Source: Limnohabitans sp. MORI2 | Lineage (GTDB): Bacteria > Pseudomonadota > Gammaproteobacteria > Burkholderiales > Burkholderiaceae_C | Length of the DNA stretch: 64,000 bases | Assembly: GCF_027925025.1 (NCBI RefSeq) | Contig: NZ_AP027058.1 | Span: 310,001 to 374,000, forward strand | Direction: 5' to 3' | In this document: positions 34,720 to 44,619 of the stretch, piece by piece | Numbering within the stretch: position 1 is the stretch's first letter | Layout: each line of letters opens with the position of its first letter | Notes under the pieces: model-generated | The model's database searches: none | Seen by the model: the letters and a program-made list of their open reading frames with translations, nothing else | What the model was told of the DNA's origin: nothing | Position numbers and translations under genes: made by a program

Positions 34720-35436
34720 ATGCAAACATCTTCTTCATCTCTTGTACTGCGCGGTATTTCGTCCATGGCCACCAAGGCCTTGCTGGCCGATTTGACGCAG
34801 GCGTATGCGGCGCAAAGCGGCGTGTCGGTGCAGATTGAATCTGTGGGTGGTGTCGATGCCGCCAAGCGTGTGCAAGCAGGCGAAGCGTTTGACATGGTGC
34901 TGTTGGCCTCGGATGCGATTGAGCGTTTGATTGCCTCGGGTCATGTGCAAACCGGCTCGCGCTGCGATTGGGTGCGTTCGCCCGTGGCCATGGCCGTGCA
35001 AGCGGGCGCTGCGCGACCTGACTTGAGCAACGAGGCAGCGGTGAAAGCCGCAGTGTTGGCCAGTCCCACGCTGAGTTATTCGACTGGCCCAAGTGGCGTG
35101 TATTTAGAAAAACTGTTCGAGCGCTGGGGCATTGCCGACGACGTGAAAGCCCGTATCGTGGTGCCACCGCCAGGCACGCCCGTGGGCGCTTTGGTGGCCA
35201 GTGGCAAGGCTGCTTTGGGTTTTCAACAGCTGAGTGAATTGATTGCGTTGCCCGGCATTGACGTGCTGGGCACCCTGCCTGCGGATGTGGCGTTCATCAC
35301 CACGTTCTCGTCGGGCATTCCTTCTGTCATTGCCAACGATGCAGCACGCATTGCGGCGGTGCAAGCGTTTTTACAGTTCTTGGCTTCGGCTGGCGTGGAA
35401 GACGTCAAGCGCAAACAAGGCATGGACTGGCTTTGA
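34720..35436 (+). CDS. ModA-like substrate-binding-domain protein without signal peptide
   Basis: A 238-residue protein with the fold of molybdate/tungstate-type periplasmic binding proteins (LRGISSMATKALLADLTQAYAAQSGVSVQIESVGGVDAAKRVQAGEAFDMVLLASDAIERLI). Unlike a true ModA it has no export signal and there are no ModB/ModC genes. It is first in the lig operon, occupying the place where the Comamonas pmd cluster has other genes (pmdU, pmdK). It may be a cytoplasmic ligand sensor or an enzyme accessory; similar stand-alone proteins are seen near aromatic-acid operons. Function unknown. Confidence 0.75.
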   Translation: MQTSSSSLVLRGISSMATKALLADLTQAYAAQSGVSVQIESVGGVDAAKRVQAGEAFDMVLLASDAIERLIASGHVQTGSRCDWVRSPVAMAVQAGAARPDLSNEAAVKAAVLASPTLSYSTGPSGVYLEKLFERWGIADDVKARIVVPPPGTPVGALVASGKAALGFQQLSELIALPGIDVLGTLPADVAFITTFSSGIPSVIANDAARIAAVQAFLQFLASAGVEDVKRKQGMDWL

Positions 35437-35463
35437 TTGTTTAATTTTTAGCAAGGGGTATTC

Positions 35464-36498
35464 ATGTCTCTCATCATCGATGTTCACGGTCACTACACCA
35501 CAGCGCCTAAGGCTTTGGAAGAGTGGCGCAACAAACAAATCGCCGGCATCAAAGACCCAGCGTCTATGCCCAAAGTGTCTGACCTCAAAATCAGCGATGA
35601 CGAGTTGCGCGAAACCATCGAAACCAACCAACTCGCCAAGATGAAAGAGCGCGGCTCTGACATCACCATCTTCAGCCCCCGCGCGAGCTTCATGGCACAC
35701 CACATTGGCGACTTCAATGTGTCGTCCACTTGGGCAGCTATTTGCAACGAGCTGTGCTTCCGCGTGTCCGAGCTGTTCCCCAACAACTTCGTGCCTGCGG
35801 CCATGTTGCCCCAGTCGCCCGGCGTGGACCCAGCGACTTGCATCCCTGAATTGGTCAAGTGCGTCGAGCAATACGGCAACGTCGGCATCAACTTGAACCC
35901 AGACCCATCGGGCGGCCACTGGACATCGCCCCCCTTGAGCGACAAGTCGTGGTACCCCATCTACGAGAAGATGGTCGAGTACGACATCCCCGCCATGATT
36001 CACGTGTCGACCAGCTGCAATGGCTGCTTCCACACCACTGGCGCGCATTACCTCAATGCTGACACCACCGCCTTCATGCAGTGCTTGACGTCTGACTTGT
36101 TCAAAGACTTCCCCACCTTGAAGTTCCTCATTCCTCACGGCGGTGGTGCGGTGCCTTACCACTGGGGCCGCTTCCGTGGTTTGGCGCAAGAGCTGAAAAA
36201 GCCTTTGCTCGACGAACACTTGTTGAACAACATTTACTTTGACACCTGCGTGTACCACCAGCCTGGCATCGACTTGTTGACTAAAGTGATTCCGGTCAAG
36301 AACATCATGTTCGCTTCTGAAATGATTGGCGCGGTGCGCGGTATTGACCCAGAAACGGGCCACTACTTTGACGACACCAAGCGCTACATCGAAGCGACGT
36401 TGAACCTCAATGCCGAAGAACGCCATCAGGTATACGAAGGCAACGCACGTCGCGTGTTCTCACGCTTGGACACCAAACTCAAGTCTCAAGGTCGCTGA
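35464..36498 (+). CDS. ligJ: 4-oxalomesaconate hydratase
   Basis: Hydrates 4-oxalomesaconate to 4-carboxy-4-hydroxy-2-oxoadipate in the protocatechuate 4,5-cleavage and gallate pathways. The 344-residue amidohydrolase-fold protein starts MSLIIDVHGHYTTAPKAL with metal ligands His8 and His10. It continues with the FSPRASFMAHHIGD segment, MIHVSTSCNGCFHTTGAHYLNADTTAF and the IPHGGGAVPYHWGR loop, all typical of LigJ/PmdE. AAGGGG precedes the ATG. Member of the ligJ-K-I-A-B-C operon. Confidence 0.92.
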   Translation: MSLIIDVHGHYTTAPKALEEWRNKQIAGIKDPASMPKVSDLKISDDELRETIETNQLAKMKERGSDITIFSPRASFMAHHIGDFNVSSTWAAICNELCFRVSELFPNNFVPAAMLPQSPGVDPATCIPELVKCVEQYGNVGINLNPDPSGGHWTSPPLSDKSWYPIYEKMVEYDIPAMIHVSTSCNGCFHTTGAHYLNADTTAFMQCLTSDLFKDFPTLKFLIPHGGGAVPYHWGRFRGLAQELKKPLLDEHLLNNIYFDTCVYHQPGIDLLTKVIPVKNIMFASEMIGAVRGIDPETGHYFDDTKRYIEATLNLNAEERHQVYEGNARRVFSRLDTKLKSQGR

Positions 36499-36543
36499 TA
36501 CCCAATCGGGGTCAGAACCTAATTAATTTTTAGGAGAAATCAG

Positions 36544-37227
36544 ATGTACGAACTCGGCGTTGTGTATCGCAACATCAAACGCGCAGACCGCGCAGCTGCA
36601 GACGGCTTGGCCGCTTTGGGTTCGGCCACTGTGCACGAAGCCATGGGCCGTGTGGGCTTGCTCAAGCCTTATATGCGTCCCATCTTCCCTGGCGCGCAAG
36701 TGTCGGGCACTGCAGTGACCGTGCTTTTACATCCCGGTGACAACTGGATGATGCACGTGGTTGCAGAGCAGATTCAGCCTGGCGACATCGTGGTGGCAGC
36801 CATCACCGCTGAGTGCACCGATGGCTACTTTGGTGATTTATTGGCCACGTCTTTCCAAGCACGTGGCGCGCGCGCCCTCATCATCGACGCCGGTGTGCGC
36901 GATGTGAAAGAGCTGCAAAAAATGAACTTCCCTGTGTGGAGCAAAGCCATCAGCAGCAAGGGCACCATCAAGGCCACCATCGGCTCTGTCAACATTCCTG
37001 TGGTGTGTGCAGGCATGTTGGTCACGCCTGGTGACGTGATCGTGGCCGATGACGACGGCGTGGTGTGCGTGCCCGCGGCACGCGCTGCCGAAACTTTGGC
37101 TGCCGCACAAAAACGCGAAAGCTTTGAAGGCGAGAAGCGCGAGAAGTTGGCTTCCGGCGTCTTGGGCCTCGATATGTACAAAATGCGCGAGCCTTTGGCC
37201 GCTGCAGGTTTGAAATACATCGATTGA
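36544..37227 (+). CDS. ligK: 4-carboxy-4-hydroxy-2-oxoadipate aldolase / oxaloacetate decarboxylase
   Basis: Cleaves 4-carboxy-4-hydroxy-2-oxoadipate to pyruvate and oxaloacetate, and can decarboxylate oxaloacetate; the last step of the pathway. The 227-residue protein matches the class II HMG/CHA aldolase family (RraA-like fold): [16 protein letters not shown] at 25-40, [26 protein letters not shown] with the substrate Arg119 and metal Asp120, and [25 protein letters not shown] ribosome-binding site precedes the ATG. Confidence 0.95.
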   Translation: MYELGVVYRNIKRADRAAADGLAALGSATVHEAMGRVGLLKPYMRPIFPGAQVSGTAVTVLLHPGDNWMMHVVAEQIQPGDIVVAAITAECTDGYFGDLLATSFQARGARALIIDAGVRDVKELQKMNFPVWSKAISSKGTIKATIGSVNIPVVCAGMLVTPGDVIVADDDGVVCVPAARAAETLAAAQKRESFEGEKREKLASGVLGLDMYKMREPLAAAGLKYID

Positions 37228-37241
37228 TCGGAGAGAGACAC

Positions 37242-38177
37242 ATGAGCAAACCGACCGCAGGTGGTTTCACCAAAACCGAAGGCTGGATGGACTGGTACAC
37301 CGGCCCAGCCAAACCGCAATTCAAACTCCCCGCTGGGGCGGTGGACGCCCACTGCCACGTGTTTGGCCCGGGCGATGAGTTTCCGTACGCACCTGAGCGC
37401 AAGTACACCCCATGCGATGCATCCAAGCATCAGCTCTACGCCTTGCGCGACCACTTGGGCTTTGCCCGCAACGTGGTGGTGCAAGCCACGTGCCACGGTG
37501 CCGACAACCGCGCCATGGTGGATGCCTTGGTGAGCTCAGGTGGTAAGGCACGTGGTGTGGCCACCGTCAAACGCGATGTGACAGAAGACGAGTTGCAAGC
37601 CATGCACGACGCAGGTGTGCGCGGTGTGCGTTTTAACTTCGTCAAGCGCTTGGTCGACTTCACACCCAAAGACGAATTGCTTGAAATTGCCAAACGCGTG
37701 CAGATGTACGGCTGGCACGTGGTGATTTATTTTGAAGCTGTGGACTTGCCTGAGTTGTGGGACTTCTTCACTGCTTTGCCCACCAATGTGGTGGTCGATC
37801 ACATGGGCCGCCCCGATGTGACCAAACCTGTGGATGGCCCCGAGTTTGAGTTGTTTGTGAAGTTCATGCGCGAACACAAAAACGTGTGGAGTAAGGTGAC
37901 TTGCCCCGAGCGTTTGTCGGTGTCAGGTCCTAAGGCTTTGAACGGTGAACAAAACGCGTACCAAGATGTGATTCCCTTTGCCAAGCGCATCGTGGATGAG
38001 TTCCCAGACCGCGTGATTTGGGGCACCGATTGGCCGCACCCTAACCTCAAAGACCACATGCCCGATGACGGCTTGTTGGTCGATTTCATTCCACACATCG
38101 CCACCACGCCAGAGTTGCAACAAAAACTCTTGGTGGACAACCCCATGCGTCTGTATTGGCCAGAGGAGACTTTTTAA
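37242..38177 (+). CDS. ligI: 2-pyrone-4,6-dicarboxylate hydrolase
   Basis: Opens 2-pyrone-4,6-dicarboxylate to 4-oxalomesaconate (or its tautomer). The 311-residue amidohydrolase-family protein has AVDAHCHVFGPG at about 34-45 and the C-terminal RVIWGTDWPHPNLKDHMPDD motif. LigI enzymes work without a tightly bound metal. GGAGAG precedes the ATG at 37242, which I prefer to an ATG six codons upstream that overlaps ligK. Only one base separates it from ligA. Confidence 0.94.
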   Translation: MSKPTAGGFTKTEGWMDWYTGPAKPQFKLPAGAVDAHCHVFGPGDEFPYAPERKYTPCDASKHQLYALRDHLGFARNVVVQATCHGADNRAMVDALVSSGGKARGVATVKRDVTEDELQAMHDAGVRGVRFNFVKRLVDFTPKDELLEIAKRVQMYGWHVVIYFEAVDLPELWDFFTALPTNVVVDHMGRPDVTKPVDGPEFELFVKFMREHKNVWSKVTCPERLSVSGPKALNGEQNAYQDVIPFAKRIVDEFPDRVIWGTDWPHPNLKDHMPDDGLLVDFIPHIATTPELQQKLLVDNPMRLYWPEETF

Positions 38178-38178
38178 G

Positions 38179-39499
<1,321 letters not shown>

Positions 39500-39509
39500 G
39501 AGGACCATC

Positions 39510-40466
39510 ATGAGCAAAACCATCAAAGTCGCCTTGGCTGGCGCAGGTGCTTTCGGCATCAAACACTTGGACGGCATCAAAAACATCGACGGCGTGGAAG
39601 TCGTCTCATTGATCAGTCGTGATTTGGAAAAAACCAAAGAAGTCGCAGACAAATACGGCATCAAGCACATCACCACCGACCTGGCTGACAGCTTGGCATT
39701 GCCAGAAGTCGATGCTGTCATCTTGTGCACACCCACCCAAATGCACGCCGCGCAAAGCTTGGCTTGTTTGAAAGCTGGTAAACACGTGCAAGTGGAAATC
39801 CCCTTGGCCGACAGCTGGAAAGACGCGGAAGAAGTGGTGCGCGTGGCCAAAGAAAAAGGCTTGGTGGCGATGTGCGGGCACACCCGCCGCTTCAACCCCA
39901 GCCACCAATGGGTGCACAACAAAATCAAAGCAGGCGAATTCAACATCCAACAAATGGATGTGCAAACCTACTTCTTCCGTCGCACCAACATGAACGCCTT
40001 GGGCCAGCCCCGCAGCTGGACCGACCACTTGCTGTGGCACCACGCTGCACACACCGTGGACTTGTTTGCTTACCAAGCAGGTAGCCCCATCGTCAAGGCC
40101 AACGCCGTGCAAGGCCCCATCCACAAAGACTTGGGCATTGCGATGGACATGAGCATTCAGTTGCAAGCCGCCAACGGTGCAATTTGCACCTTGTCGCTCA
40201 GCTTCAACAACGACGGCCCCTTGGGTACTTACTTCCGTTACATCGGTGACACCGGCACTTACTTGGCCCGCTACGACGACTTGTATACAGGCAAAGAAGA
40301 GCAAATCGATGTGTCCAAAGTGGCGGTGTCGATGAACGGCATTGAGTTGCAAGACCGTGAATTCTTTGCTGCGATCAAAGAAGGCCGTGAGCCCAACAGC
40401 AGCGTGGCGCAGGTGTTGCCTTGCTACAAGGTGTTGCACGAGTTGGAGTTGCAGCTCAACGCTTAA
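39510..40466 (+). CDS. ligC: 4-carboxy-2-hydroxymuconate-6-semialdehyde dehydrogenase
   Basis: NADP-dependent oxidation of the ring-cleavage product (cyclic hemiacetal form) to 2-pyrone-4,6-dicarboxylate. The 318-residue Gfo/Idh/MocA-fold enzyme has the Rossmann motif KVALAGAGAFGIKH (6-19), the EIPLADSW segment where sugar dehydrogenases have EKP, and the conserved GHTRRFNPSHQWV and LWHHAAHTVDLFAYQAG motifs of LigC. AGAGGA precedes the ATG. Completes the ring-cleavage part of the operon. Confidence 0.95.
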   Translation: MSKTIKVALAGAGAFGIKHLDGIKNIDGVEVVSLISRDLEKTKEVADKYGIKHITTDLADSLALPEVDAVILCTPTQMHAAQSLACLKAGKHVQVEIPLADSWKDAEEVVRVAKEKGLVAMCGHTRRFNPSHQWVHNKIKAGEFNIQQMDVQTYFFRRTNMNALGQPRSWTDHLLWHHAAHTVDLFAYQAGSPIVKANAVQGPIHKDLGIAMDMSIQLQAANGAICTLSLSFNNDGPLGTYFRYIGDTGTYLARYDDLYTGKEEQIDVSKVAVSMNGIELQDREFFAAIKEGREPNSSVAQVLPCYKVLHELELQLNA

Positions 40467-40472
40467 GCCTGG

Positions 40473-41354
40473 GTGAGTCGATCAAAGCACGCCTTGTTTG
40501 GCATCGGCTTATTGCTGATGGCATCGGCGTGCTTTGCTATCTTGGATACCACCACCAAACGCGTCACCATGGTGGTACCTGTGGTGATGGCCATTTGGGC
40601 CCGTTATTTTTTTCAAGCCTTACTCACCACAGCTGTGGTGTTGCCGCTCAAAGGGTTGGCTGTTTTTCAAACGCAAAATCCACGGCAGCAACTCACACGT
40701 GGCGTTTTGTTGACCTTGGTCACGGGCTTGGCGTTTTTAAGTCTGAAGCTTTTGCCAGTGGCAGAGTTCACGGCCATCGTCATGACGGTGCCGTTGCTCG
40801 TTACCTTGTTGGCTGCTCGTACGTTGGGTGAGCATGTGTCGCCGCAGCGTGTGTGGCTGGTGTGCGGTGGCTTTGTGGGCACACTCATCATCGTGCGGCC
40901 TGGCACGGCTGTGTTTGGTTGGACCTTGTTGATTCCTTTGGCCTTGGTTCTGGTCAATGCCGCCTTTCAGCTGCTCACCAGCAAAATGGCCCGCACCGAA
41001 GATGCCTTCACCACGCAGTTCTACACCACTTGGGTGGGCACGGTGTTGACATCGGTGCCACTGTTTTGGTTTTGGGTACCCGTGACGGAAACGCGCGTGC
41101 TGCTGGAGTTGGTGCTCATGGGTGTGTCGGGTGTCACAGGACACTTTTTGCTCATCATGGCGTTTGAGCGTTCGCCTGCGGGGACCTTGATGCCCTATAT
41201 GTACGCGCAAATTGGCTTTGCCATGTTGGGTGGTTGGCTGGTGTTTGACCATGTCCCTGACCACTTCTCGCTGCTGGGCATTGGTTTGATCGCTTTGTGC
41301 GGTACAGCCGGTGGCGTACTCACGGTTTATGAATTACGCAAGAAAATCAGTTAA
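40473..41354 (+). CDS. DMT-superfamily (EamA-type) transporter
   Basis: A 293-residue inner-membrane protein with about ten hydrophobic segments and two EamA-like halves: FGIGLLLMASACFAILDTTTKR in the first and WTLLIPLALVLVNAAFQLLTSKMART in the second. GTG start six bases after the ligC stop, so clearly the next gene in the lig operon. Drug/metabolite transporters of this class can export or import organic acids; here it may move an aromatic acid or a pathway intermediate, which is inference from position only. Confidence 0.85.
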   Translation: MSRSKHALFGIGLLLMASACFAILDTTTKRVTMVVPVVMAIWARYFFQALLTTAVVLPLKGLAVFQTQNPRQQLTRGVLLTLVTGLAFLSLKLLPVAEFTAIVMTVPLLVTLLAARTLGEHVSPQRVWLVCGGFVGTLIIVRPGTAVFGWTLLIPLALVLVNAAFQLLTSKMARTEDAFTTQFYTTWVGTVLTSVPLFWFWVPVTETRVLLELVLMGVSGVTGHFLLIMAFERSPAGTLMPYMYAQIGFAMLGGWLVFDHVPDHFSLLGIGLIALCGTAGGVLTVYELRKKIS

Positions 41355-41371
41355 AAGAAAGTGCTTTCACA

Positions 41372-42439
41372 ATGACCACACCTTCACCTTCACCTTTGCA
41401 AATTGCTGTGGCGGGTGCGGGCGCGATTGGCTTGGCGCACATTCAAGCCATCGCGCACAACCCGCGTTGCCTGCTCAGCGGCATTGTGGATCCATCACCC
41501 AACGCTGGTGCTGTGGCAAAAATTCATAGCGTTCCATTGTTTGCCACGCTCGATGCCTTGTTGGCACAGCACAAACCCGATGCCATCATCTTGGCCACGC
41601 CCAACGCCTTGCATGTGCCGCAGGCCTTGCAGTGCATCGCAGCGGGCGTGCCTGTGCTGCTAGAAAAACCCATCGCCACCACGGTGCAAGAAGCGCAAGC
41701 TCTTGTCGACCAAGTAGAGGCTACACATTCCAAGGTGTTGATTGGCCATCACCGCGCGCACAGTGCCATCATGGCGCAAGCCAAGCAGGTAGTCAGCTCT
41801 GGCAAATTAGGCGCGTTGGTGTCCGTGATGGGCAGCGCTTTGTTTTTCAAACCCGACAGCTATTTCAACGACGGCCCTTGGCGACGTGAAGTGGGTGGTG
41901 GCCCCATACTCATTAATTTGATTCATGAAGTGCACAACCTGCGCATGTTGTGCGGCGACATTGTGGCTGTGCAAGCGTTTGCGTCCAACGCCACACGCGG
42001 CTTTGCGGTGGAAGACACGGTGGCCATCAACCTGCGTTTTGCCAGTGGCGTGCTGGGCACGTTCATGTTGTCCGACACCGCGGCTTGCGCACGCAGCTGG
42101 GAGCAAACCAGCCAAGAAAACAAGGCCTACGCCAGCTATGACGACGAAGACTGCTATGTCGTTTCAGGCACGCGCGGCAGTTTGTCGGTGCCCACCATGC
42201 GACTGAAAACCTATGCTCGCGATGAAGACCGTTCGTGGATGAAGCCGTTTGAAGTCAGCTCGGTGGCGTTGTTGCGTGATGACCCCTTGGTGCGACAAAT
42301 TGATCACTTGTGCGATGTGGTGCAAGGCCATGCGCAACCCTTGGTGACGGCGCGTGATGGTTTGAATAACTTGCGTGTGACCGAGGCCATTTCGTTGGCT
42401 GCCAAAACAGGCGTATTGGTTGATATTCCTCAGTGCTGA
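41372..42439 (+). CDS. Gfo/Idh/MocA-family oxidoreductase (possible quinate/shikimate-type dehydrogenase)
   Basis: A 355-residue NAD(P)-dependent dehydrogenase. The Rossmann motif IAVAGAGAIGLAH is at 11-23, the usual EKPIA motif is present (LLEKPIATTVQEA), and GGGPILINLIHEVHNLRML contains the conserved substrate-site histidine region. Many such enzymes act on sugars, inositols or cyclic polyols. It is last in the lig operon and differs clearly from LigC, so it may feed a hydroaromatic substrate such as a quinate or shikimate derivative into the pathway; this is inference. Its end overlaps the convergent LysR gene by ten bases. Confidence 0.82.
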   Translation: MTTPSPSPLQIAVAGAGAIGLAHIQAIAHNPRCLLSGIVDPSPNAGAVAKIHSVPLFATLDALLAQHKPDAIILATPNALHVPQALQCIAAGVPVLLEKPIATTVQEAQALVDQVEATHSKVLIGHHRAHSAIMAQAKQVVSSGKLGALVSVMGSALFFKPDSYFNDGPWRREVGGGPILINLIHEVHNLRMLCGDIVAVQAFASNATRGFAVEDTVAINLRFASGVLGTFMLSDTAACARSWEQTSQENKAYASYDDEDCYVVSGTRGSLSVPTMRLKTYARDEDRSWMKPFEVSSVALLRDDPLVRQIDHLCDVVQGHAQPLVTARDGLNNLRVTEAISLAAKTGVLVDIPQC

Positions 42440-43323
42440 TTGATCTGCATGAGCTGCTCACGTAGCCAAATGTGCACCGGGTCTTGTTGGTGTCGCACAT
42501 GCCAAATGGCATACATGGGCATCTCGGGCGTTTCAAACGGGAGTGGCGCATCGGCCAAGCCGCGCAGCAAACTTTGACGCAGCAAACCCGGTAGTGTGGC
42601 TAAGCGGTCGGTGCCTGCTACAAATGCCGCTACGCCTGCAAAGCTGCTGAGGGTGGCTGCAAACCGACGGTTCACGCCACGCTTGAGTAACAAGTCGTCA
42701 ATGTCCAAACTGCGGCGCGGTTGGTGCACCACCGTGATGTGTTCTGCCGCTTCGTAGGCTTTGACAGAGCGCGGCGCCTTGCGCACCTGTGGGTCGTAAA
42801 ACACGCGGTAGCTGTCGGCAAACAAGCGTTTGTGTTTGATGTCGGTGGCGTCGGGCGGGCGGGGGCTGATGACCAACTGGCAATCTTGTGCACGCAGCAT
42901 ATCCGCGCTGGGTACATCCGAGGGCACCACGCGCAGTGTCACGCCCGGGGCTTGTGCTTGCAAGCGGCTGAGCAAGCGCGGCAACAACAAGTCGCGTTGC
43001 AAATCATTGGCGGCGATGGTGAAGCATTGCGTGAGTCGTGCTGGTTCAAACGCCCCGCTGTGGACAAACCCTTGCAGCTGAGTGAGCAGCCCTTGCGCTT
43101 GCAAAGCCAATGCTTCGGCCCGTGCCGTGGGCACAATGCCGCGCCCTGATTTGACAAACAAAGCATCGCCCACGATGGCACGCAAGCGGTCAAGCTGGTG
43201 GCTCACGGCCGATTGGGTTAGCCCTAAGACGTTGGCCGCAGCCGTGACTGAGCCTTGCTCGATGACGGTGCTCAGTGAATGCAGTAGGTGACCGTCCAAA
43301 TCCAAATGATTAAATTTTTTCAT
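42430..43323 (-). CDS. LysR-family regulator beside second ligAB pair
   Basis: A 297-residue LysR protein starting at ATG 43323 with the helix-turn-helix segment DLDGHLLHSLSTVIEQGSVTAAANVLGLTQSAVSHQLDRLRAIVGDALFVKSGRG, then a type 2 periplasmic-binding-like effector domain (FTIAANDLQRDLLLPRLLSRLQ). The GLTQSAVSHQLDRL motif resembles the NodD/LinR-like branch rather than the LysR next to the main operon. Divergent from the second ligA by 87 bases, hence a likely local regulator. A 7-bp inverted repeat AGTATTG (43334-43340) / CAATACT (43386-43392) lies in that gap. Confidence 0.86.
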   Translation of the reverse strand: MKKFNHLDLDGHLLHSLSTVIEQGSVTAAANVLGLTQSAVSHQLDRLRAIVGDALFVKSGRGIVPTARAEALALQAQGLLTQLQGFVHSGAFEPARLTQCFTIAANDLQRDLLLPRLLSRLQAQAPGVTLRVVPSDVPSADMLRAQDCQLVISPRPPDATDIKHKRLFADSYRVFYDPQVRKAPRSVKAYEAAEHITVVHQPRRSLDIDDLLLKRGVNRRFAATLSSFAGVAAFVAGTDRLATLPGLLRQSLLRGLADAPLPFETPEMPMYAIWHVRHQQDPVHIWLREQLMQINQH

Positions 43324-43410
43324 GGAATATATGAGTATTGCCTTGTTTATTTTATGGGTTGAAAACGACACACTCTGTCTCATTCCAATACTTCTAGCCA
43401 AGAGGCGCCC

Positions 43411-43761
43411 ATGACTAACAAGCCTGAACCTATTTTTGGCACCACCTTGTTTGATGGCGAGCAAGCCAAAAAAGGCTACGCCCTCAACAAGATGTGCTAC
43501 TCCTTCAACTCAGCCGACAACCGCAATGCGTTCAAAGGCGATGAAGAGGCGTACATGAAAGCCTATGGCCTCAACGACGAGCAGGCCACGGCGATTCGCA
43601 CGCGCAACGTGCTGGGCCTGATTGCTGCGGGCGGCAATGTGTATTACCTCGCCAAGTTCGCGGGCATCTTGGGCTTGGACGTGCAAGACCTCGGTGCTGC
43701 CCAAACAGGCATGACCAAAGATGAATTCAAAGCCAAGCTCTTGGCTGCTGCCCACCAATAA
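43411..43761 (+). CDS. Second LigA-type extradiol dioxygenase alpha subunit
   Basis: A 116-residue paralog of LigA: PIFGTTLFDGEQAKKGYALNKMCYSFNSADNRNAFKGDEEAYMKAYGL and VLGLIAAGGNVYYLAKFAGILGLD match the family, but the C-terminal tail of the first LigA (about 30 residues) is absent. It pairs with the LigB-type gene 18 bases downstream. Substrate could be protocatechuate, gallate, 3-O-methylgallate or another catechol; sequence alone does not decide. Under separate LysR control from the main operon. Confidence 0.9.
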   Translation: MTNKPEPIFGTTLFDGEQAKKGYALNKMCYSFNSADNRNAFKGDEEAYMKAYGLNDEQATAIRTRNVLGLIAAGGNVYYLAKFAGILGLDVQDLGAAQTGMTKDEFKAKLLAAAHQ

Positions 43762-43779
43762 ATTTCAGGAGACACCTTC

Positions 43780-44619
43780 ATGGCAAACATTGTTGGCGGC
43801 TTGGCCGCATCTCACATCCCAGCCATTGGCGGCGCAATTGCCAAAGGCTTGCAGCAAGACCCGTACTGGAAACCATTCTTTGATGGTTTTCCGCCCATCC
43901 GTGAATGGCTTGGCCAAGTCAAGCCCACCACGGCGGTGGTGTTTTACAACGACCATGGTTTGAACTTCTTCCTCGACAAAATGCCCACCTTCGCCGTGGG
44001 TGCCGCCACCGAATACCGCAACGCCGATGAAGGCTGGGGCATTCCTACCTTGCCGCCCATTCAAGGTTGTGTGGATTTGTCATGGCACCTCATCAACCAC
44101 TTGATCGAGAAAGAATTCGACATCGTCACTTGCCAAGAAATGTTGGTGGACCATGCTTGCACGATTCCACTCAAACTGTTTTGGCCGCAAGAGATTTGCC
44201 CCGTGCGCATCGTGCCTGTGAACTTGAACACCGTGCAGTTCCCCCTGCCCAGTGCCAAGCGCTGCTACGAGTTTGGCAAAACCATTGGCGAAGCGATTCG
44301 CAGCTGGGACAGCAACGAGAACGTGGTGGTCATCGGCACGGGTGGCTTGAGCCACCAGCTTGATGGCGAACGCGCAGGCTTCATCAACAAGAAGTTTGAC
44401 CTCGAGTTCATGCAAAGCTTGAACGACAACCCCGAGTGGGCCACGCAATACAGCATCCACGAGTTGGTGGAGAAAACGGGCACGCAGGGTATCGAGCTGC
44501 TCAACTGGCTGGCCATGCGCGGTGCCTTGGGGGCGACCAAAGCCAAGACCGTACACAGCAACTATCACATCCCAATTTCCAACACGGCCACGGGTGTGAT
44601 GGCGTTGGCGGCCGCTTAA
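43780..44619 (+). CDS. Second LigB-type extradiol dioxygenase catalytic subunit
   Basis: A 279-residue class III extradiol dioxygenase. Iron ligands His12 (ASHIPAIGG), His59 (FYNDHGLNFF) and Glu239 (GIELLNWL) and the catalytic His192 (GTGGLSHQLDG) are all kept, so it should be active. It differs widely from the first LigB in the substrate-pocket regions (for example YRNADEGWGIPTLPP against [15 protein letters not shown]). With the small LigA-like partner it forms a second dioxygenase, plausibly for gallate or another hydroxylated benzoate; that preference is inference. Overlaps the convergent FAD gene by four bases. Confidence 0.9.
   Translation: MANIVGGLAASHIPAIGGAIAKGLQQDPYWKPFFDGFPPIREWLGQVKPTTAVVFYNDHGLNFFLDKMPTFAVGAATEYRNADEGWGIPTLPPIQGCVDLSWHLINHLIEKEFDIVTCQEMLVDHACTIPLKLFWPQEICPVRIVPVNLNTVQFPLPSAKRCYEFGKTIGEAIRSWDSNENVVVIGTGGLSHQLDGERAGFINKKFDLEFMQSLNDNPEWATQYSIHELVEKTGTQGIELLNWLAMRGALGATKAKTVHSNYHIPISNTATGVMALAAA

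Noticed and set aside
43334..43392. 7-bp inverted repeat AGTATTG / CAATACT between the second LysR gene and second ligA
   Set aside because: Arms are short and 45 bases apart, so chance is likely; kept only as a remark in the LysR entry.
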